This document shows positions 9,827-19,412 of a stretch of 63,873 bases of DNA, in pieces. The DNA lies in assembly GCF_009830945.1 (NCBI RefSeq), contig NZ_ML776457.1, forward strand, positions 21,973 to 85,845, written 5' to 3'. Within the stretch, counting starts at the first letter, position 1. The number at the start of each line of letters is the position of its first letter. Made by a program: the position numbers and the translations under genes. This DNA comes from Nocardiopsis sp. FR4. GTDB lineage: Bacteria > Actinomycetota > Actinomycetes > Streptosporangiales > Streptosporangiaceae. The notes under the pieces are model-generated. The model saw only the letters and a program-made list of their open reading frames with translations. It did no database searches and had not been told where the DNA came from.

Positions 9827-12777
9827 GAGATGACCTCCTCGGCGCGTTCGGACGCCCCGGCCCCGCCCTGTGCCCCTACACGCGCGGAGTCCCGTTCGAT
9901 CTGTTCGTCGATGCGGGCGCCGAGGCTGCGCAGGATGTCCAGGATCAGCCCGATGACCAGCAGGTACACGCCGAAGTCGAAGAGCAGGGAGACCGTGACG
10001 TGTGCCTCGCCCAGGATCCACAGGTCGATGTAGGCGTGGCCCCCCGCGAGGACGTCGGTGCCGAAGACGGCGCCGCCCAGCGCGGTGCCGGTGGCCACGG
10101 CCAGTCCGGCGCCGATCAGAGCTCCCGGCTGCACCCACGCGGTGGCGTACAGCTCGAAGCGGCCCCCGGCCAGGTAGCGGACGATGAACGCCAGCCCCGC
10201 GACGATGCCGCCCGCGAAGCCGCCGCCGACCGAGCCGTGCCCGGTCAGCAGCAGGTACACCGAGATCACCATGACCACGGGGAAGAGGAAGCGCGAGACC
10301 ACCTCGAAGATGACCGACCTGCGCTCGGTGGGCAGGGCGTCGGCTCCGGGCAGCCATGTGTGCCGCCACCGGGGCCGGATGTGCGCGCTGCGCGGGGCGA
10401 TCCGGACCCCGCCCAGGTCCACGTCGCCGTCGCCGCGCTGCGGTGCCGTGGTGAGCGACAGGGCCATGACCCCGCCCGGGGCCTTGCGCGGCTGCGCGCG
10501 GCGGCGCACGAACATCAGGCTGGCCACACCGGCCGCCGCCGCGGCGAGCACGGAGATCTCGCCCATGGTGTCCCAGGCGCGGACGTCGACGAGCAGGACC
10601 GAGACGATGTTGTAGCCGCCCGCCTCCTCGGCCGCGGCGGGGTAGTCCTCGGCGATCGAGGGTTCCGTGCGGCCCGCCAGGGCGAACCAGGTGAGAGAGG
10701 CCACGACGACCCCGGTGGCCAGGCCCAGCGCCAGGTTCCACACCCGCCTGCCGCGCAGGGCGGGTGCCGAGAAGCGCGGGGGGAAGCGGCGCAGCACCAG
10801 GACGAAGACCACCAGGCTGACGGTCTCCACCAGGAACTGGGTGAGCGCGATGTCGGGCGCGCCCATGACGTAGAAGAGGGTGGCGACGCCGTAGCCGCCG
10901 GTCCCGACGAGGACCACCGCGAACAGCCGCCGCCGCACGAAGAGCGTCAGCAGGGCGGTGACGACGATGGCGACGCCGGGGATGATCTGCACCGGGGAGT
11001 CCCACGGGCGCGGCGGCGGGTGGTCGCCCTCCCAGAGCCGTCCGCCGACCATCCACCACCCGGCGGCCACGACCAGGGCGATGAGGATGGTGCCGAGGTA
11101 GACGGGCAGCGAACCGCGCTGGGTGCGGCCGGTCACCTGGAGGGCCACGTCCTCCAGCCAGGCGAGCATGCGCCGGTAGACCCGGTCGGCGTCCGGCAGC
11201 GCCGTGCGGTTGCCCAGCCACACCACCTGGTGGCGGAGGAGGAACAGCACGAGGCCGCCGCCCCAGCACACCGCCGACAGCAGCAGGGGCAGGCCCAGGC
11301 CGTGCCACAGCGCCAGGTGCTCGGCCTTCTCGCCCGGGGCGACGGGCACGGTGTCGGCGTACACGGCGAGGAGGGGGTCGAGCAGTCCGGAGAGGGGGCC
11401 GCCCAGGAGGCCGAGCCCGGCCAGCAGGAGGCCGGGCGCCTGGAACAGCGGACCGGGCTCGTGCACCGGGGTGGGGGAGGCGCCCTCCTTGACGGAGAAG
11501 GCGCCCCACAGGAAGCGCAGGGTGTAGGCGACCGTGAAGCACGTGCCTACCACGAGGCCGGCCAGGACCGCGGTGTCGGCGCCGCCGCCGTGCTCGAAGG
11601 CGCCGAAGGCGAGTTCCTTGGCGGCGAACCCGAGGGTGGGCGGCAGGCCCGCCATGGAGGCCGCCGCCAGGACCGCCGTCCAGAAGGTCACCGGCATGGA
11701 CGTGCGCAGCCCGGACAGTTCACGCAGGTCGCGGGTGCCGGTGCTGTGGTCGATCACGCCGACCACCAGGAACAGCGGCGCCTTGAACAGCGAGTGCGCG
11801 ACGAGCATGGAGATCCCGGCGACGGCACCGGCCTGGGTCCCCGCGCCGAACAGGGTGATGAGGAAGCCGAGCTGGCTGATGGTGCCGTAGGCCAGCACGA
11901 GCTTGAGGTCGTACTGGCGCAGCGCCTTCCACCCGGCCAGGACCATGGTGACCGTGCCGAAGGACAGTGCCGTGTAGTGCCACACGGCGGCGTCGTGGAA
12001 GGCGGGGGCGAGCCGGGCCACCAGGTAGACGCCCGCCTTGACCATGGCCGCGGCGTGCAGGTAGCCGGAGACCGGCGTGGGGGCGCGCATGGCCGCGGGC
12101 AGCCACAGGCTGAACGGCAGGAGCGCGGACTTGGACATCGCGCCGACCATGACCAACGCGAGCGCGACGTCGACCGCGGTGCCGCCGGGCGGCGCGGCGG
12201 TGATCTCGGAGATGACGTAGGTCCCGGCGGCCTCACCGAGCAGGATCATGCCCACGAGCATCGTCAGACCGCCGAAGGTGGTGACGGTCAGGGCCGTCAT
12301 GGCCGCCCGCCTGCTCTCCTTGACCTCGGTGCTGTGTCCGATGAGCAGGTAGGAGAAGACCGTGGTCAGCTCCCAGTACACGAAGAGCTGGATGAGGTCG
12401 TCGGCCAGCACCAGGCCGAGCATGGCCCCGGCGAAGGCCACGAAGACCCCGGCGAAGCGCCCGAGGCCGGGCTCGGAGTCGGTGAAGTAGCGGGCGCAGT
12501 AGACCAGGATCACCGCGCCCACGCCCGCGGCGATGAGCGTCATGACCAGGCCCAGGCCGTCCATGTGCAGGCCGAGCCGGAGCGAGAACTCCGGGGCCCA
12601 CTCCGCGGAGGAGGAGAGCGCCTCGCCGCCCAGCACGGCCGGCAGCTGGAACAGGGCCCACACGGTCGACAGCCCGGGGACCACGGCCAGGGCGAGGAAG
12701 GCGCCCCGGCCCCACTGGCGCACGAGTAAGGGCGCGATCGCAGCCGCGACGAAATGCGCGATCAGCACTGTGGTCAA
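9823..12777 (-). CDS. mrpA: Mrp antiporter subunit A fused to subunit B
   Basis: A protein of about 984 residues with an N-terminal NuoL-like antiporter domain (DDLIQLFVYWELTTVFSYLLIGH carrying the key glutamate; SKSALLPFSLWLPAAMRAPTPVSGYLHAAAMVKAGVYL). A MrpA-specific C-terminal membrane part follows (MGAPDIALTQFLVETVSLVVFVLVLRRFPPRF), then a MrpB domain from about residue 835 (LTGHGSVGGGFAGGIVAGLAFIVRYLAGG). Fusion of A and B is characteristic of group-2 Mrp operons. The likely start is a TTG at 12777, seven bases after GGGAGG; the longer ATG frame from 12810 lacks such a site. It is the first gene of mrpA(B)CDEFG and the main Na+/H+ exchange subunit. Confidence 0.9.
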   Translation of the reverse strand: MTTVLIAHFVAAAIAPLLVRQWGRGAFLALAVVPGLSTVWALFQLPAVLGGEALSSSAEWAPEFSLRLGLHMDGLGLVMTLIAAGVGAVILVYCARYFTDSEPGLGRFAGVFVAFAGAMLGLVLADDLIQLFVYWELTTVFSYLLIGHSTEVKESRRAAMTALTVTTFGGLTMLVGMILLGEAAGTYVISEITAAPPGGTAVDVALALVMVGAMSKSALLPFSLWLPAAMRAPTPVSGYLHAAAMVKAGVYLVARLAPAFHDAAVWHYTALSFGTVTMVLAGWKALRQYDLKLVLAYGTISQLGFLITLFGAGTQAGAVAGISMLVAHSLFKAPLFLVVGVIDHSTGTRDLRELSGLRTSMPVTFWTAVLAAASMAGLPPTLGFAAKELAFGAFEHGGGADTAVLAGLVVGTCFTVAYTLRFLWGAFSVKEGASPTPVHEPGPLFQAPGLLLAGLGLLGGPLSGLLDPLLAVYADTVPVAPGEKAEHLALWHGLGLPLLLSAVCWGGGLVLFLLRHQVVWLGNRTALPDADRVYRRMLAWLEDVALQVTGRTQRGSLPVYLGTILIALVVAAGWWMVGGRLWEGDHPPPRPWDSPVQIIPGVAIVVTALLTLFVRRRLFAVVLVGTGGYGVATLFYVMGAPDIALTQFLVETVSLVVFVLVLRRFPPRFSAPALRGRRVWNLALGLATGVVVASLTWFALAGRTEPSIAEDYPAAAEEAGGYNIVSVLLVDVRAWDTMGEISVLAAAAAGVASLMFVRRRAQPRKAPGGVMALSLTTAPQRGDGDVDLGGVRIAPRSAHIRPRWRHTWLPGADALPTERRSVIFEVVSRFLFPVVMVISVYLLLTGHGSVGGGFAGGIVAGLAFIVRYLAGGRFELYATAWVQPGALIGAGLAVATGTALGGAVFGTDVLAGGHAYIDLWILGEAHVTVSLLFDFGVYLLVIGLILDILRSLGARIDEQIERDSARVGAQGGAGASERAEEVIS

Positions 12778-12913
12778 TACGCCCTCCCGGACCGGTCCGG
12801 GCCCGTCCACCCCCGGACGGACGTCCGCTGCCCCCCGGCGGCGGTCCGTCCAGCCTCCGACCGGATCGGTGGACGGGGTGTCGCTGCGGTCCTGAGGGGG
12901 CAGGGAACCATGT

Positions 12914-12958
12914 GAACTTGCGTGTACAAGCTATTTAATAGTTAAGCTACACAAACGT
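12914..12958. promoter_or_regulatory. AT-rich divergent promoter/operator between mrpA and the MarR gene
   Basis: This 45-base block is far more AT-rich than its surroundings. It contains CTTG...CAAG and GTGTACAAGCT...AGCTACAC imperfect inverted repeats around TATTTAATAG. Its place between divergent mrpA and a MarR gene suggests that the MarR protein binds here and controls both directions. The bases from 12778 to 12913 hold nothing further that I recognise. Confidence 0.5.
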
Positions 12959-13015
12959 CAAACCACTGCGCGGCCGACAATCCGTGCGTCGAGCCCAGCC
13001 TGCGAGGACCGTTTC

Positions 13016-13492
13016 GTGCCCGACGAGACCCACGAACCCCGTGCCGACCGGCACGGTGCCGAGCTTGAGGAGTTCCAGCGCGCCTGGACCGAACTCATCA
13101 ACGCGGCGATCCACGCCCGTTTCCGCGGCGGCCACGGCCCGCGGGGAGCCGAGGGGCTCACCCTCACGCAGACGCTCCTCATGGAGGCCGTGCGCGGGAT
13201 GGAGGCGCCCAGCGTCGGCGCGGTCGCCCAGATTGTCGGTGTTTCCTCTCCTTCCGCCACACGCATGATCCAACAGCTGGAGCGCAAGGGCATGTTGGCG
13301 CGCCGTCGGTCCGAACGTGACGAACGCAGCACGGTGGTGGCCGTCACCGAGGAGGGCGAGCGGGTCCTCGCCAGCCTGCGCCGGGAGCGCGAGCACAAGC
13401 AGCGGCGGCTCTTCGAGGCCATCGACCCCTCGCTGCGCCCCCTGTTCATCACCCTCCTGCGCGACCTGCGCGAGGCCGTGGACGAGATCTGA
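13016..13492 (+). CDS. MarR family regulator, divergent from mrp
   Basis: A 158-residue protein with the MarR winged helix at about residues 55-120: LTLTQTLLMEAVRGMEAPSVGAVAQIVGVSSPSATRMIQQLERKGMLARRRSERDERSTVVAVTEEG, which includes the DxR wing motif (SERDERS). MarR proteins are dimeric repressors that release DNA on binding small ligands or on oxidation. No conserved cysteine is seen. The GTG start follows GAGGA by eight bases. Divergent placement from the mrp operon across an AT-rich palindromic region makes control of the antiporter and of itself the best guess. Confidence 0.85.
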   Translation: MPDETHEPRADRHGAELEEFQRAWTELINAAIHARFRGGHGPRGAEGLTLTQTLLMEAVRGMEAPSVGAVAQIVGVSSPSATRMIQQLERKGMLARRRSERDERSTVVAVTEEGERVLASLRREREHKQRRLFEAIDPSLRPLFITLLRDLREAVDEI

Positions 13493-13511
13493 GCGACCGC
13501 CCCGGAGCCCC

Positions 13512-13541
13512 TCTGCCGTGGGCAGATCTGCCCCGGGCCGA
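13512..13541. promoter_or_regulatory. Two tandem PopR-type boxes before clpP3
   Basis: TCTGCC-N3-GGCAGA is perfect at 13512-13526, and a second copy with one mismatch (TCTGCC-N3-GGCCGA) abuts it at 13527-13541. From memory, this is the motif described for PopR activation of clpP3clpP4 in Streptomyces lividans. It lies about 95 bases before the first protease gene, upstream of any plausible core promoter, as expected for an activator. Confidence 0.7.
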
Positions 13542-13633
13542 AAACGTGGCGCCCGCCGGGGCCGCCGCCGCAGGCTGGAACCACCGGCCGGGCGGGCGAA
13601 CGCCCCGCCCCGTGGCCGGATGAGGGAGGTTCC

Positions 13634-14290
13634 ATGGCGATCAGACAACGGCTCGCGGAGGAGGGCCCCGGCGGCGCCTTCGACGACCAGCTGGCCGCGC
13701 GCCTGCTGCGCAGCCGCATCGTGCTCCTGGGCACGCAGGTGGACGAGACCAGCGCCAACCGCGTGTGCGCGCAGATCCTGCTGCTGGCCGACGAGGACCC
13801 GCGCAGGGACATCACGCTGGCGATCAACAGCCCGGGCGGGGTCATCTCGGCGGGGCTGGCCATCTACGACACGATGAACTTCGTCCCCAACGACGTGTCC
13901 ACCCTGGTCATGGGCTTCGCGGCGAGCATGGGCCAGTTCCTGGCCTGCGTCGGCGCCCCGGGCAAGAGGTACAGCCTGCCCCACGCGCGGATCATGATGC
14001 ACCAGCCCTCGGGCGGGCTGGGCGGGACCGCGGCGGACATCGCCATCCAGGCCGAGAACCTGGCGCACACCAAGCAGACCATGGTGCGGCTGATCGCGCG
14101 GCACACCGGTCAGTCCGAGGAGACCATCGCGCGGGACCAGCACCGCGACGCCTGGTTCACCGCCCAGGAGGCCAGGGAGTACGGGTTCGTGGACCACGTC
14201 GTCTCGTCCGCCGCCGAGATGAACGGCAGCGGTCTGAGGCTGGGCGCCAGCGCGCCCGGGTTCGCCACGCGCGCGGGGGGAGAGCACTGA
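13634..14290 (+). CDS. clpP3: ClpP-family serine protease, first of the ClpP3/ClpP4-type pair
   Basis: A 218-residue ClpP protease subunit. The catalytic serine lies in [11 protein letters not shown], the histidine in [11 protein letters not shown], and the handle region and aspartate follow in the [22 protein letters not shown] part. ClpP rings degrade unfolded substrates delivered by ClpX or ClpC. Actinomycetes carry a main pair (clpP1P2) and often a reserve pair (clpP3P4) switched on when the main pair fails. The PopR box upstream and the PopR-like gene downstream identify this as the reserve pair. GGGAGG precedes the ATG by seven bases, and the stop overlaps the next ATG by one base. Confidence 0.85.
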   Translation: MAIRQRLAEEGPGGAFDDQLAARLLRSRIVLLGTQVDETSANRVCAQILLLADEDPRRDITLAINSPGGVISAGLAIYDTMNFVPNDVSTLVMGFAASMGQFLACVGAPGKRYSLPHARIMMHQPSGGLGGTAADIAIQAENLAHTKQTMVRLIARHTGQSEETIARDQHRDAWFTAQEAREYGFVDHVVSSAAEMNGSGLRLGASAPGFATRAGGEH

Positions 14291-14910
14291 TGAGCGGTCG
14301 TTACACGGTTCCGATGGTGGTGGAGCGCACCCCGCACGGCGAGCGGTCCTTCGACGTCTTCAGCAGGCTGCTCTCGCAGCGGATCGTGTTCCTGGGGACG
14401 CCGATCGACGACGACGTCGCCAACGTGGTCATGGCCCAGATGCTCCACCTGGACTACGAGTCCAGCGAGAGCGACATCCAGCTCTACATCAACTCCCCGG
14501 GCGGCTCGGCCACCGCACTGACCGCGATCTACGACACCATGCGCTTCGTGCGCGCGGACGTGGCCACGGTGTGCATGGGCCAGGCGGCCTCAGCGGCGGC
14601 GGTGCTGCTCGCCGCGGGCGCGCCCGGCAAGCGCATGGCGCTGGAGCACGCCCGGGTGCTGCTGCACCAGCCGTCCGCCGAGGGGCAGGGGGTCGCCGCC
14701 GACCTGGAGATCCAGGCCGAGGAGATCATGCGGATCCGCGCCCAGGTGGAGGAGATCCTGGCCCGGCACACCGGGCAGACGCAGGAGCGGCTGCGCGCCG
14801 ACACCGACCGGGACAAGATCTTCACGGCCGAGCAGGCCAGGGAGTACGGCCTGGTGGACGGGATCATCACCACCCGGGAGGTCGCCCCGGCGGCCCGGAG
14901 CGCGGCCTGA
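14290..14910 (+). CDS. clpP4: ClpP-family serine protease, second of the ClpP3/ClpP4-type pair
   Basis: A 206-residue ClpP subunit with catalytic serine in [16 protein letters not shown] and histidine in [12 protein letters not shown]. The substrate-channel region [19 protein letters not shown] is intact. It probably forms a mixed double ring with the product of the preceding gene, as actinobacterial ClpP pairs do. The start ATG overlaps the upstream stop (TGATG), giving coupled, roughly equal expression. It is followed directly by a bidirectional hairpin. Confidence 0.85.
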   Translation: MSGRYTVPMVVERTPHGERSFDVFSRLLSQRIVFLGTPIDDDVANVVMAQMLHLDYESSESDIQLYINSPGGSATALTAIYDTMRFVRADVATVCMGQAASAAAVLLAAGAPGKRMALEHARVLLHQPSAEGQGVAADLEIQAEEIMRIRAQVEEILARHTGQTQERLRADTDRDKIFTAEQAREYGLVDGIITTREVAPAARSAA

Positions 14911-14942
14911 CGGTGTTCTCCGGGCCTCCGCTTCGCCTTGGC

Positions 14943-14986
14943 CCGGGCGGGTCCGCGGGGGGCGTACCCCTCGCGGACCCGCCCGG
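14943..14986. terminator. Bidirectional terminator between clpP4 and popR
   Basis: Perfect 15-base arms (14943-14957 and 14972-14986) enclose a 14-base loop that can itself pair partly (GGGG/CCCC). It separates two convergent genes and should stop transcription from both sides. Confidence 0.7.
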
Positions 14987-15004
14987 CGCGGGCGGCCGGG
15001 GGCC

Positions 15005-15397
15005 TCAGGCGGCCAGGGACAGCGCCTGGGCCCGGGGCGCGGGAGCGGCGACGGAGGGCGAACCGGCCCGGCGGTACTCGCCCAGCGAGGTGCCGGTCCG
15101 CCGGGGGCCGCCCAGCACGCTGCGCTCGTACAGGGCGCCCAGGACGTCGGACATGCTCAGGCCGAGGGAGCGGTAGACCGCGGCGAGCACCTCGGAGGAG
15201 GCCTCCTTGCGGCCCCGCTCGATCTCGCTCAGGTAGGGCAGCGACACCTGGGCCTCCTCCGCCACCTCGCGCAGGGTCCGGCCCTGCTCGGTCCGGGTGC
15301 GCCGCAGCAGGTCGCCGATGAGGTCGCGCATGAGGGGCTCCTCCGGCTCCCGGCCACCCGTGCGGGCCTCCTCCAGGGAGCGTAGGACGTCGGTCAT
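15005..15397 (-). CDS. popR: PopR/ClgR-type XRE activator of clp genes
   Basis: A 130-residue protein with a Cro/C1 helix-turn-helix at about residues 28-88: [57 protein letters not shown]. The stretch with [17 protein letters not shown] is the hallmark of ClgR and PopR. The protein ends in LSLAA; two terminal alanines are the known degradation signal by which ClpP1P2 removes PopR/ClgR, so that the activator accumulates only when the main protease is overloaded. The ATG at 15397 follows GGGAGG. It lies convergent to clpP3P4, with a PopR-like box in its own promoter. The choice of PopR over ClgR rests on that context. Confidence 0.85.
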   Translation of the reverse strand: MTDVLRSLEEARTGGREPEEPLMRDLIGDLLRRTRTEQGRTLREVAEEAQVSLPYLSEIERGRKEASSEVLAAVYRSLGLSMSDVLGALYERSVLGGPRRTGTSLGEYRRAGSPSVAAPAPRAQALSLAA

Positions 15398-15474
15398 CGG
15401 GGCCTCCCGTCTGGCGGTCTTTGCCCGCGAGCCTACGCCGGGGCGGGCCCGGAGGGGGAGGGGGCCGCGGGTCT

Positions 15475-15489
15475 TCTGCGCAGGGCAGA
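15475..15489. promoter_or_regulatory. PopR-like box upstream of popR
   Basis: TCTGCG-N3-GGCAGA at 15475-15489 matches the clpP3 box at 11 of 12 positions. It lies about 80 bases before the popR start, on the promoter side. This suggests positive or negative autoregulation. Confidence 0.55.
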
Positions 15490-15946
15490 AGGGGCGCGCC
15501 CTCCCGACGACGTGTCAGCCGGAAGGGGCCTGAGGGAATGCCCGCGTGGAAATGTCCGAAAGGCGGGTATGAGGTGGTGTTGCTCAGTATTCTGCCCGCA
15601 CGGCTGGTACTCCCGGGCTCCCCGGGATCCCGGAGCATGCCCCGGTGTTCTCCAGCCATAGCTCTCCTCGGAGGTCCCCGTGTCCGTTCCCCCTCTCCGC
15701 GTCTTCTCCCGGTCCGACACGTTCGCGTGCGCGCACGCGGAACCGGCGGGCTGGTCCTGGATCCGCTGATCCGCTGATCCGCGGCTCCGGCGGGCACCGG
15801 CGCACACCGGAGGGAACGCGCCGGGGCGGGGGAGAGGGGCGGGGCAGCCAAACGGCGTCGAAGGTTCGGCCCCGGCGAGACCCGGGCGTGTTTTCCCTCT
15901 GGCGCAGCGGGAAGTAGGGGGTTGCGTCTACATCCGGAGGAACCCA
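15490..15946. other. Long intergenic region before the GlsB-like gene, with a short 8-bp repeat
   Basis: No gene is supported here. GATCCGCT is repeated 2.9 times at 15760-15783. A near-palindrome with GTTC...GAAC ends lies around 15720-15742. Closer to the next gene, GTTTT at 15890 and GGGAAG at 15909 are loosely arranged like a stress-sigma (SigB-type) promoter, which would suit the stress-protein family downstream. The promoter call is weak. Confidence 0.4.
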
Positions 15947-16213
15947 ATGGAGATCACCGGAATCATCACCGCGATCATCGTCGGTCTGATCATCGGCGCG
16001 CTGGGGCGCCTCGTCGTCCCGGGCAAGCAGCACCTGCCGATCTGGCTGACGCTGGTCCTGGGTATCGTGGCCGCCTTCGTGGGCGGCTGGATCGCCAGCT
16101 TCTTCACGTCGTTCTGGCTCTTCGTCCTCATCGTGCAGGTGCTGGTGGCCGCCGCGATCGTCTACTTCGCGGACGGCTTCTACGCCAGGAGCGCCAAGGG
16201 CCGGACCGCGTAG
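15947..16213 (+). CDS. GlsB/YeaQ/YmgE family stress membrane protein
   Basis: An 88-residue protein with three hydrophobic helices. The first carries the family signature IITAIIVGLIIGALGRLVVPG, with the glycine-rich GALGRLVVPGKQ turn. The family (also called transglycosylase-associated protein) is small, membrane-embedded and often induced by stress; no enzyme activity is proven. The start follows GGAGG by six bases. It stands alone between two non-coding regions and ends at a bidirectional hairpin. Confidence 0.85.
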   Translation: MEITGIITAIIVGLIIGALGRLVVPGKQHLPIWLTLVLGIVAAFVGGWIASFFTSFWLFVLIVQVLVAAAIVYFADGFYARSAKGRTA

Positions 16214-16250
16214 CGGTTCCGCCCCGCCCCGCCCCGCTCCGCCCCGCTCC

Positions 16251-16276
16251 GGGCCGCCGGGCCCTCCCGGCGGCCC
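16251..16276. terminator. Bidirectional terminator after the GlsB-like gene
   Basis: Perfect 11-base arms (16251-16261, 16266-16276) with a CCCT loop lie between the plus-strand stress gene and the minus-strand oxidoreductase gene. Confidence 0.7.
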
Positions 16277-16283
16277 TGTCCGC

Positions 16284-17192
16284 CTATCCGGCGGCCACGT
16301 CCACGGTCCGCCCGGTGGCCAGCGAGGACTCGGCGGCCTCCAGCACGGCCACCACGTCCCGGCCGAAGCGCACGTCGCACGGGTCGCCGACCGTACCCTC
16401 CACCTGGGCCAGAAGCCGGTCGACCGCCGAGGTGAAGGCCGCGACGGGACCCCGGTCGCCGCTGGGGACCGGGACCCAGCCCCGCTCTCCGTGCAGGACC
16501 ACCTCGAAGGCCCGCTCCGCCGGAGCGGCGTCCAGCGTCACCGCGAAGGAGCCGACCGCGCCGCCCGCGTGCCGGGTGAGCATGTGCGTGGTGCCCCTCG
16601 GCCCCGCGAGCGCGCTCACCCTGGTGACGGGGCCGAGCACCGGCAGCACCTGGGAGAGCACGTGCGGGCCCACATCCCACAGGCCGCCCTTCTCCCTGCG
16701 CCAGGGGGAGGCGCCGTAGGGGTTGCCGGGCTCGAAGATCGACGCGAACAGCGTCGCCCGCACCCCGTGCCAGCCCCCCTCGGCGGCGGCCGAGTCCAGG
16801 AACTCCGTCACGTTGTCGGAGAAGCGGTTGGTGAAGAACACCACCGAGGCCAGGCCGCGCCGCCCCGCCTCGGCGGCCAGGGCGTCGGCCGCGGCGGTGG
16901 TCAGCGCCACCGGCTTGTCCAGCAGCAGGTGCCTGCCCGCCCGCGCCGCGCGCAGCGCGAGTTCGGCCTGCACGTCCGGCGGCAGGGCGACGGCCACGGC
17001 GTCCACCTCCGCCAGGAGTGCGTCCACCTCGGTGTGGGCGCGGGTCCCGTACCGCTCCGCGAGCGCGGCGGCCTTGGCGGGGTCGCGCCCCCACACCCCC
17101 GCCAGGGCGGCGCCGGGGTGCGCGTCCAGTGCCGCGGCGTGCGTCTCCGCCGCCCAGTAACCCGTGCCCAGCAGTCCGAACCTGAGGCCCAT
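16284..17192 (-). CDS. Gfo/Idh/MocA family NAD(P)-dependent sugar oxidoreductase
   Basis: A 302-residue protein. The N-terminal Rossmann domain starts GLLGTGYWAAETHAAAL. The catalytic-type motif lies in HLLLDKPVALT, where the lysine-proline pair (EKP in most members) reads DKP. The C-terminal domain contains GGLWDVGPHVLSQVLPVLGPV, the GxxxDxGxH element binding substrate. The family oxidises sugars or inositols. The ATG at 17192 follows AAGGAG; a longer frame from 17237 lacks such a site and would run into the operator. It lies downstream of the galactose operon but is separated by 110 bases and has its own LacI-type operator. Confidence 0.85.
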   Translation of the reverse strand: MGLRFGLLGTGYWAAETHAAALDAHPGAALAGVWGRDPAKAAALAERYGTRAHTEVDALLAEVDAVAVALPPDVQAELALRAARAGRHLLLDKPVALTTAAADALAAEAGRRGLASVVFFTNRFSDNVTEFLDSAAAEGGWHGVRATLFASIFEPGNPYGASPWRREKGGLWDVGPHVLSQVLPVLGPVTRVSALAGPRGTTHMLTRHAGGAVGSFAVTLDAAPAERAFEVVLHGERGWVPVPSGDRGPVAAFTSAVDRLLAQVEGTVGDPCDVRFGRDVVAVLEAAESSLATGRTVDVAAG

Positions 17193-17236
17193 GCCATACT
17201 CCTTCGCTCCGCGCCGCCGCTGTCGGCCATTCTCCA

Positions 17237-17250
17237 TGGAAACGCTCCCA
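17237..17250. promoter_or_regulatory. LacI-type operator before the Gfo/Idh/MocA gene
   Basis: TGGAAACGCTCCCA (reverse TGGGAGCGTTTCCA) is close to the palindromic CebR/CelR-type box TGGGAGCGCTCCCA of actinomycetes. It lies 45 bases before the start. No LacI-family gene is in the window, so control would come from elsewhere. Confidence 0.5.
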
Positions 17251-17301
17251 CGGACGGAGGCGGCCCCGGTCCCCGAGGGTGGCCCCGTCTCCCCGGGGCG
17301 G

Positions 17302-18455
<1,154 letters not shown>

Positions 18456-18459
<4 letters not shown>

Positions 18460-19412
18460 CGCTCCTCCCGGCGGGCGAACTCCCACGCGTCGGCCACGGT
18501 CCGGTCGAGCGTGCGCACGGGTTCCCAGCCCAGCTCCCGCCGGGCCCGGTCGTTGGCGGCGACCAGCACGGCCGGGTCGCCCGGACGGCGGGGGGAGTCG
18601 ACCACGGGCACCGGGCGGCCGGTGACCCGGCGGACCGCCTCGATCACCTCGCGCACGCTGTGCCCGCCGCCGGTTCCCAGGTTGTGGACGCGGAAGGCGC
18701 CCGGCCGCACGTGCTCCAGGGCGCGCAGGTGCGCGTCGGCCAGGTCGGCCACGTGCAGGTAGTCGCGCACCGCCGTGCCGTCCGGGGTCGGGTAGTCGGT
18801 GCCGAACACCCGCGCGTGCTCGCTCTCCCCGGCGGCCACCTTCAGCAGGTTCGGCACCAGGTGCGTCTCGGTCTCGTGCCGCTCGCCGAAACCCAGGAAG
18901 GCCCCGGCCACGTTGAAGTAGCGCAGGCTCACCGCTCCCAGACCGTAGGCCTGCGACCACGACTCCAGGAGGTGGTCGGCGGCCAGCTTGGTGGCGCCGT
19001 AGGGGTTGGTGGGCACCGCCGGGTCGGTCTCGCGCAGCGGCGCGCGGGAGGCGGGCTCGCCGTAGGTGGCGGCGCTGGAGGAGAACACCAGCCGCCGCAC
19101 CCCGTGGCACAGCGCGGCCTCCAGCAGCGCCAGCGTCCCCGACACGTTGGTGCGCCAGTACAGCCCGGGGCTCCGCACCGACTCGCTGACCAGGGACTTG
19201 CCGGCGAAGTGCAGGACGGCCTCCACCGACGGGTCCAGGACGTCGGAGGCCTCGTGCAGGTCGGCGACCACCAGCCGGGCCCCGTCGGGTACGGCGTCGC
19301 GGTGCCCGGTCGACAGGTCGTCGAGCACGGTCACCTCGTGCCCCTCCTTGAGCAGCAGCGCGGTGACCACGCTGCCCACGTACCCGGCGCCGCCGGTGAC
19401 GAGCAGTTTCAC
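18456..19412 (-). CDS. galE: UDP-glucose 4-epimerase
   Basis: A 318-residue short-chain dehydrogenase-type epimerase interconverting UDP-galactose and UDP-glucose. The Rossmann motif VTGGAGYVGS opens the protein. The catalytic Ser region is FSSSAATYGEP and the YxxxK motif is NPYGATKLAADHLLE. YFNVAGA and the later VRDYLHVADLADAHL are typical of GalE. The GTG start overlaps the galT stop. It regenerates the UDP-sugar cofactor for GalT. Confidence 0.93.

Noticed and set aside
9823..12777. Respiratory complex I subunits (nuoL/M/K)
   Set aside because: The gene order A(B)CDEFG and the small MrpE, F and G genes identify an Mrp antiporter. No nuoA-I genes are present.
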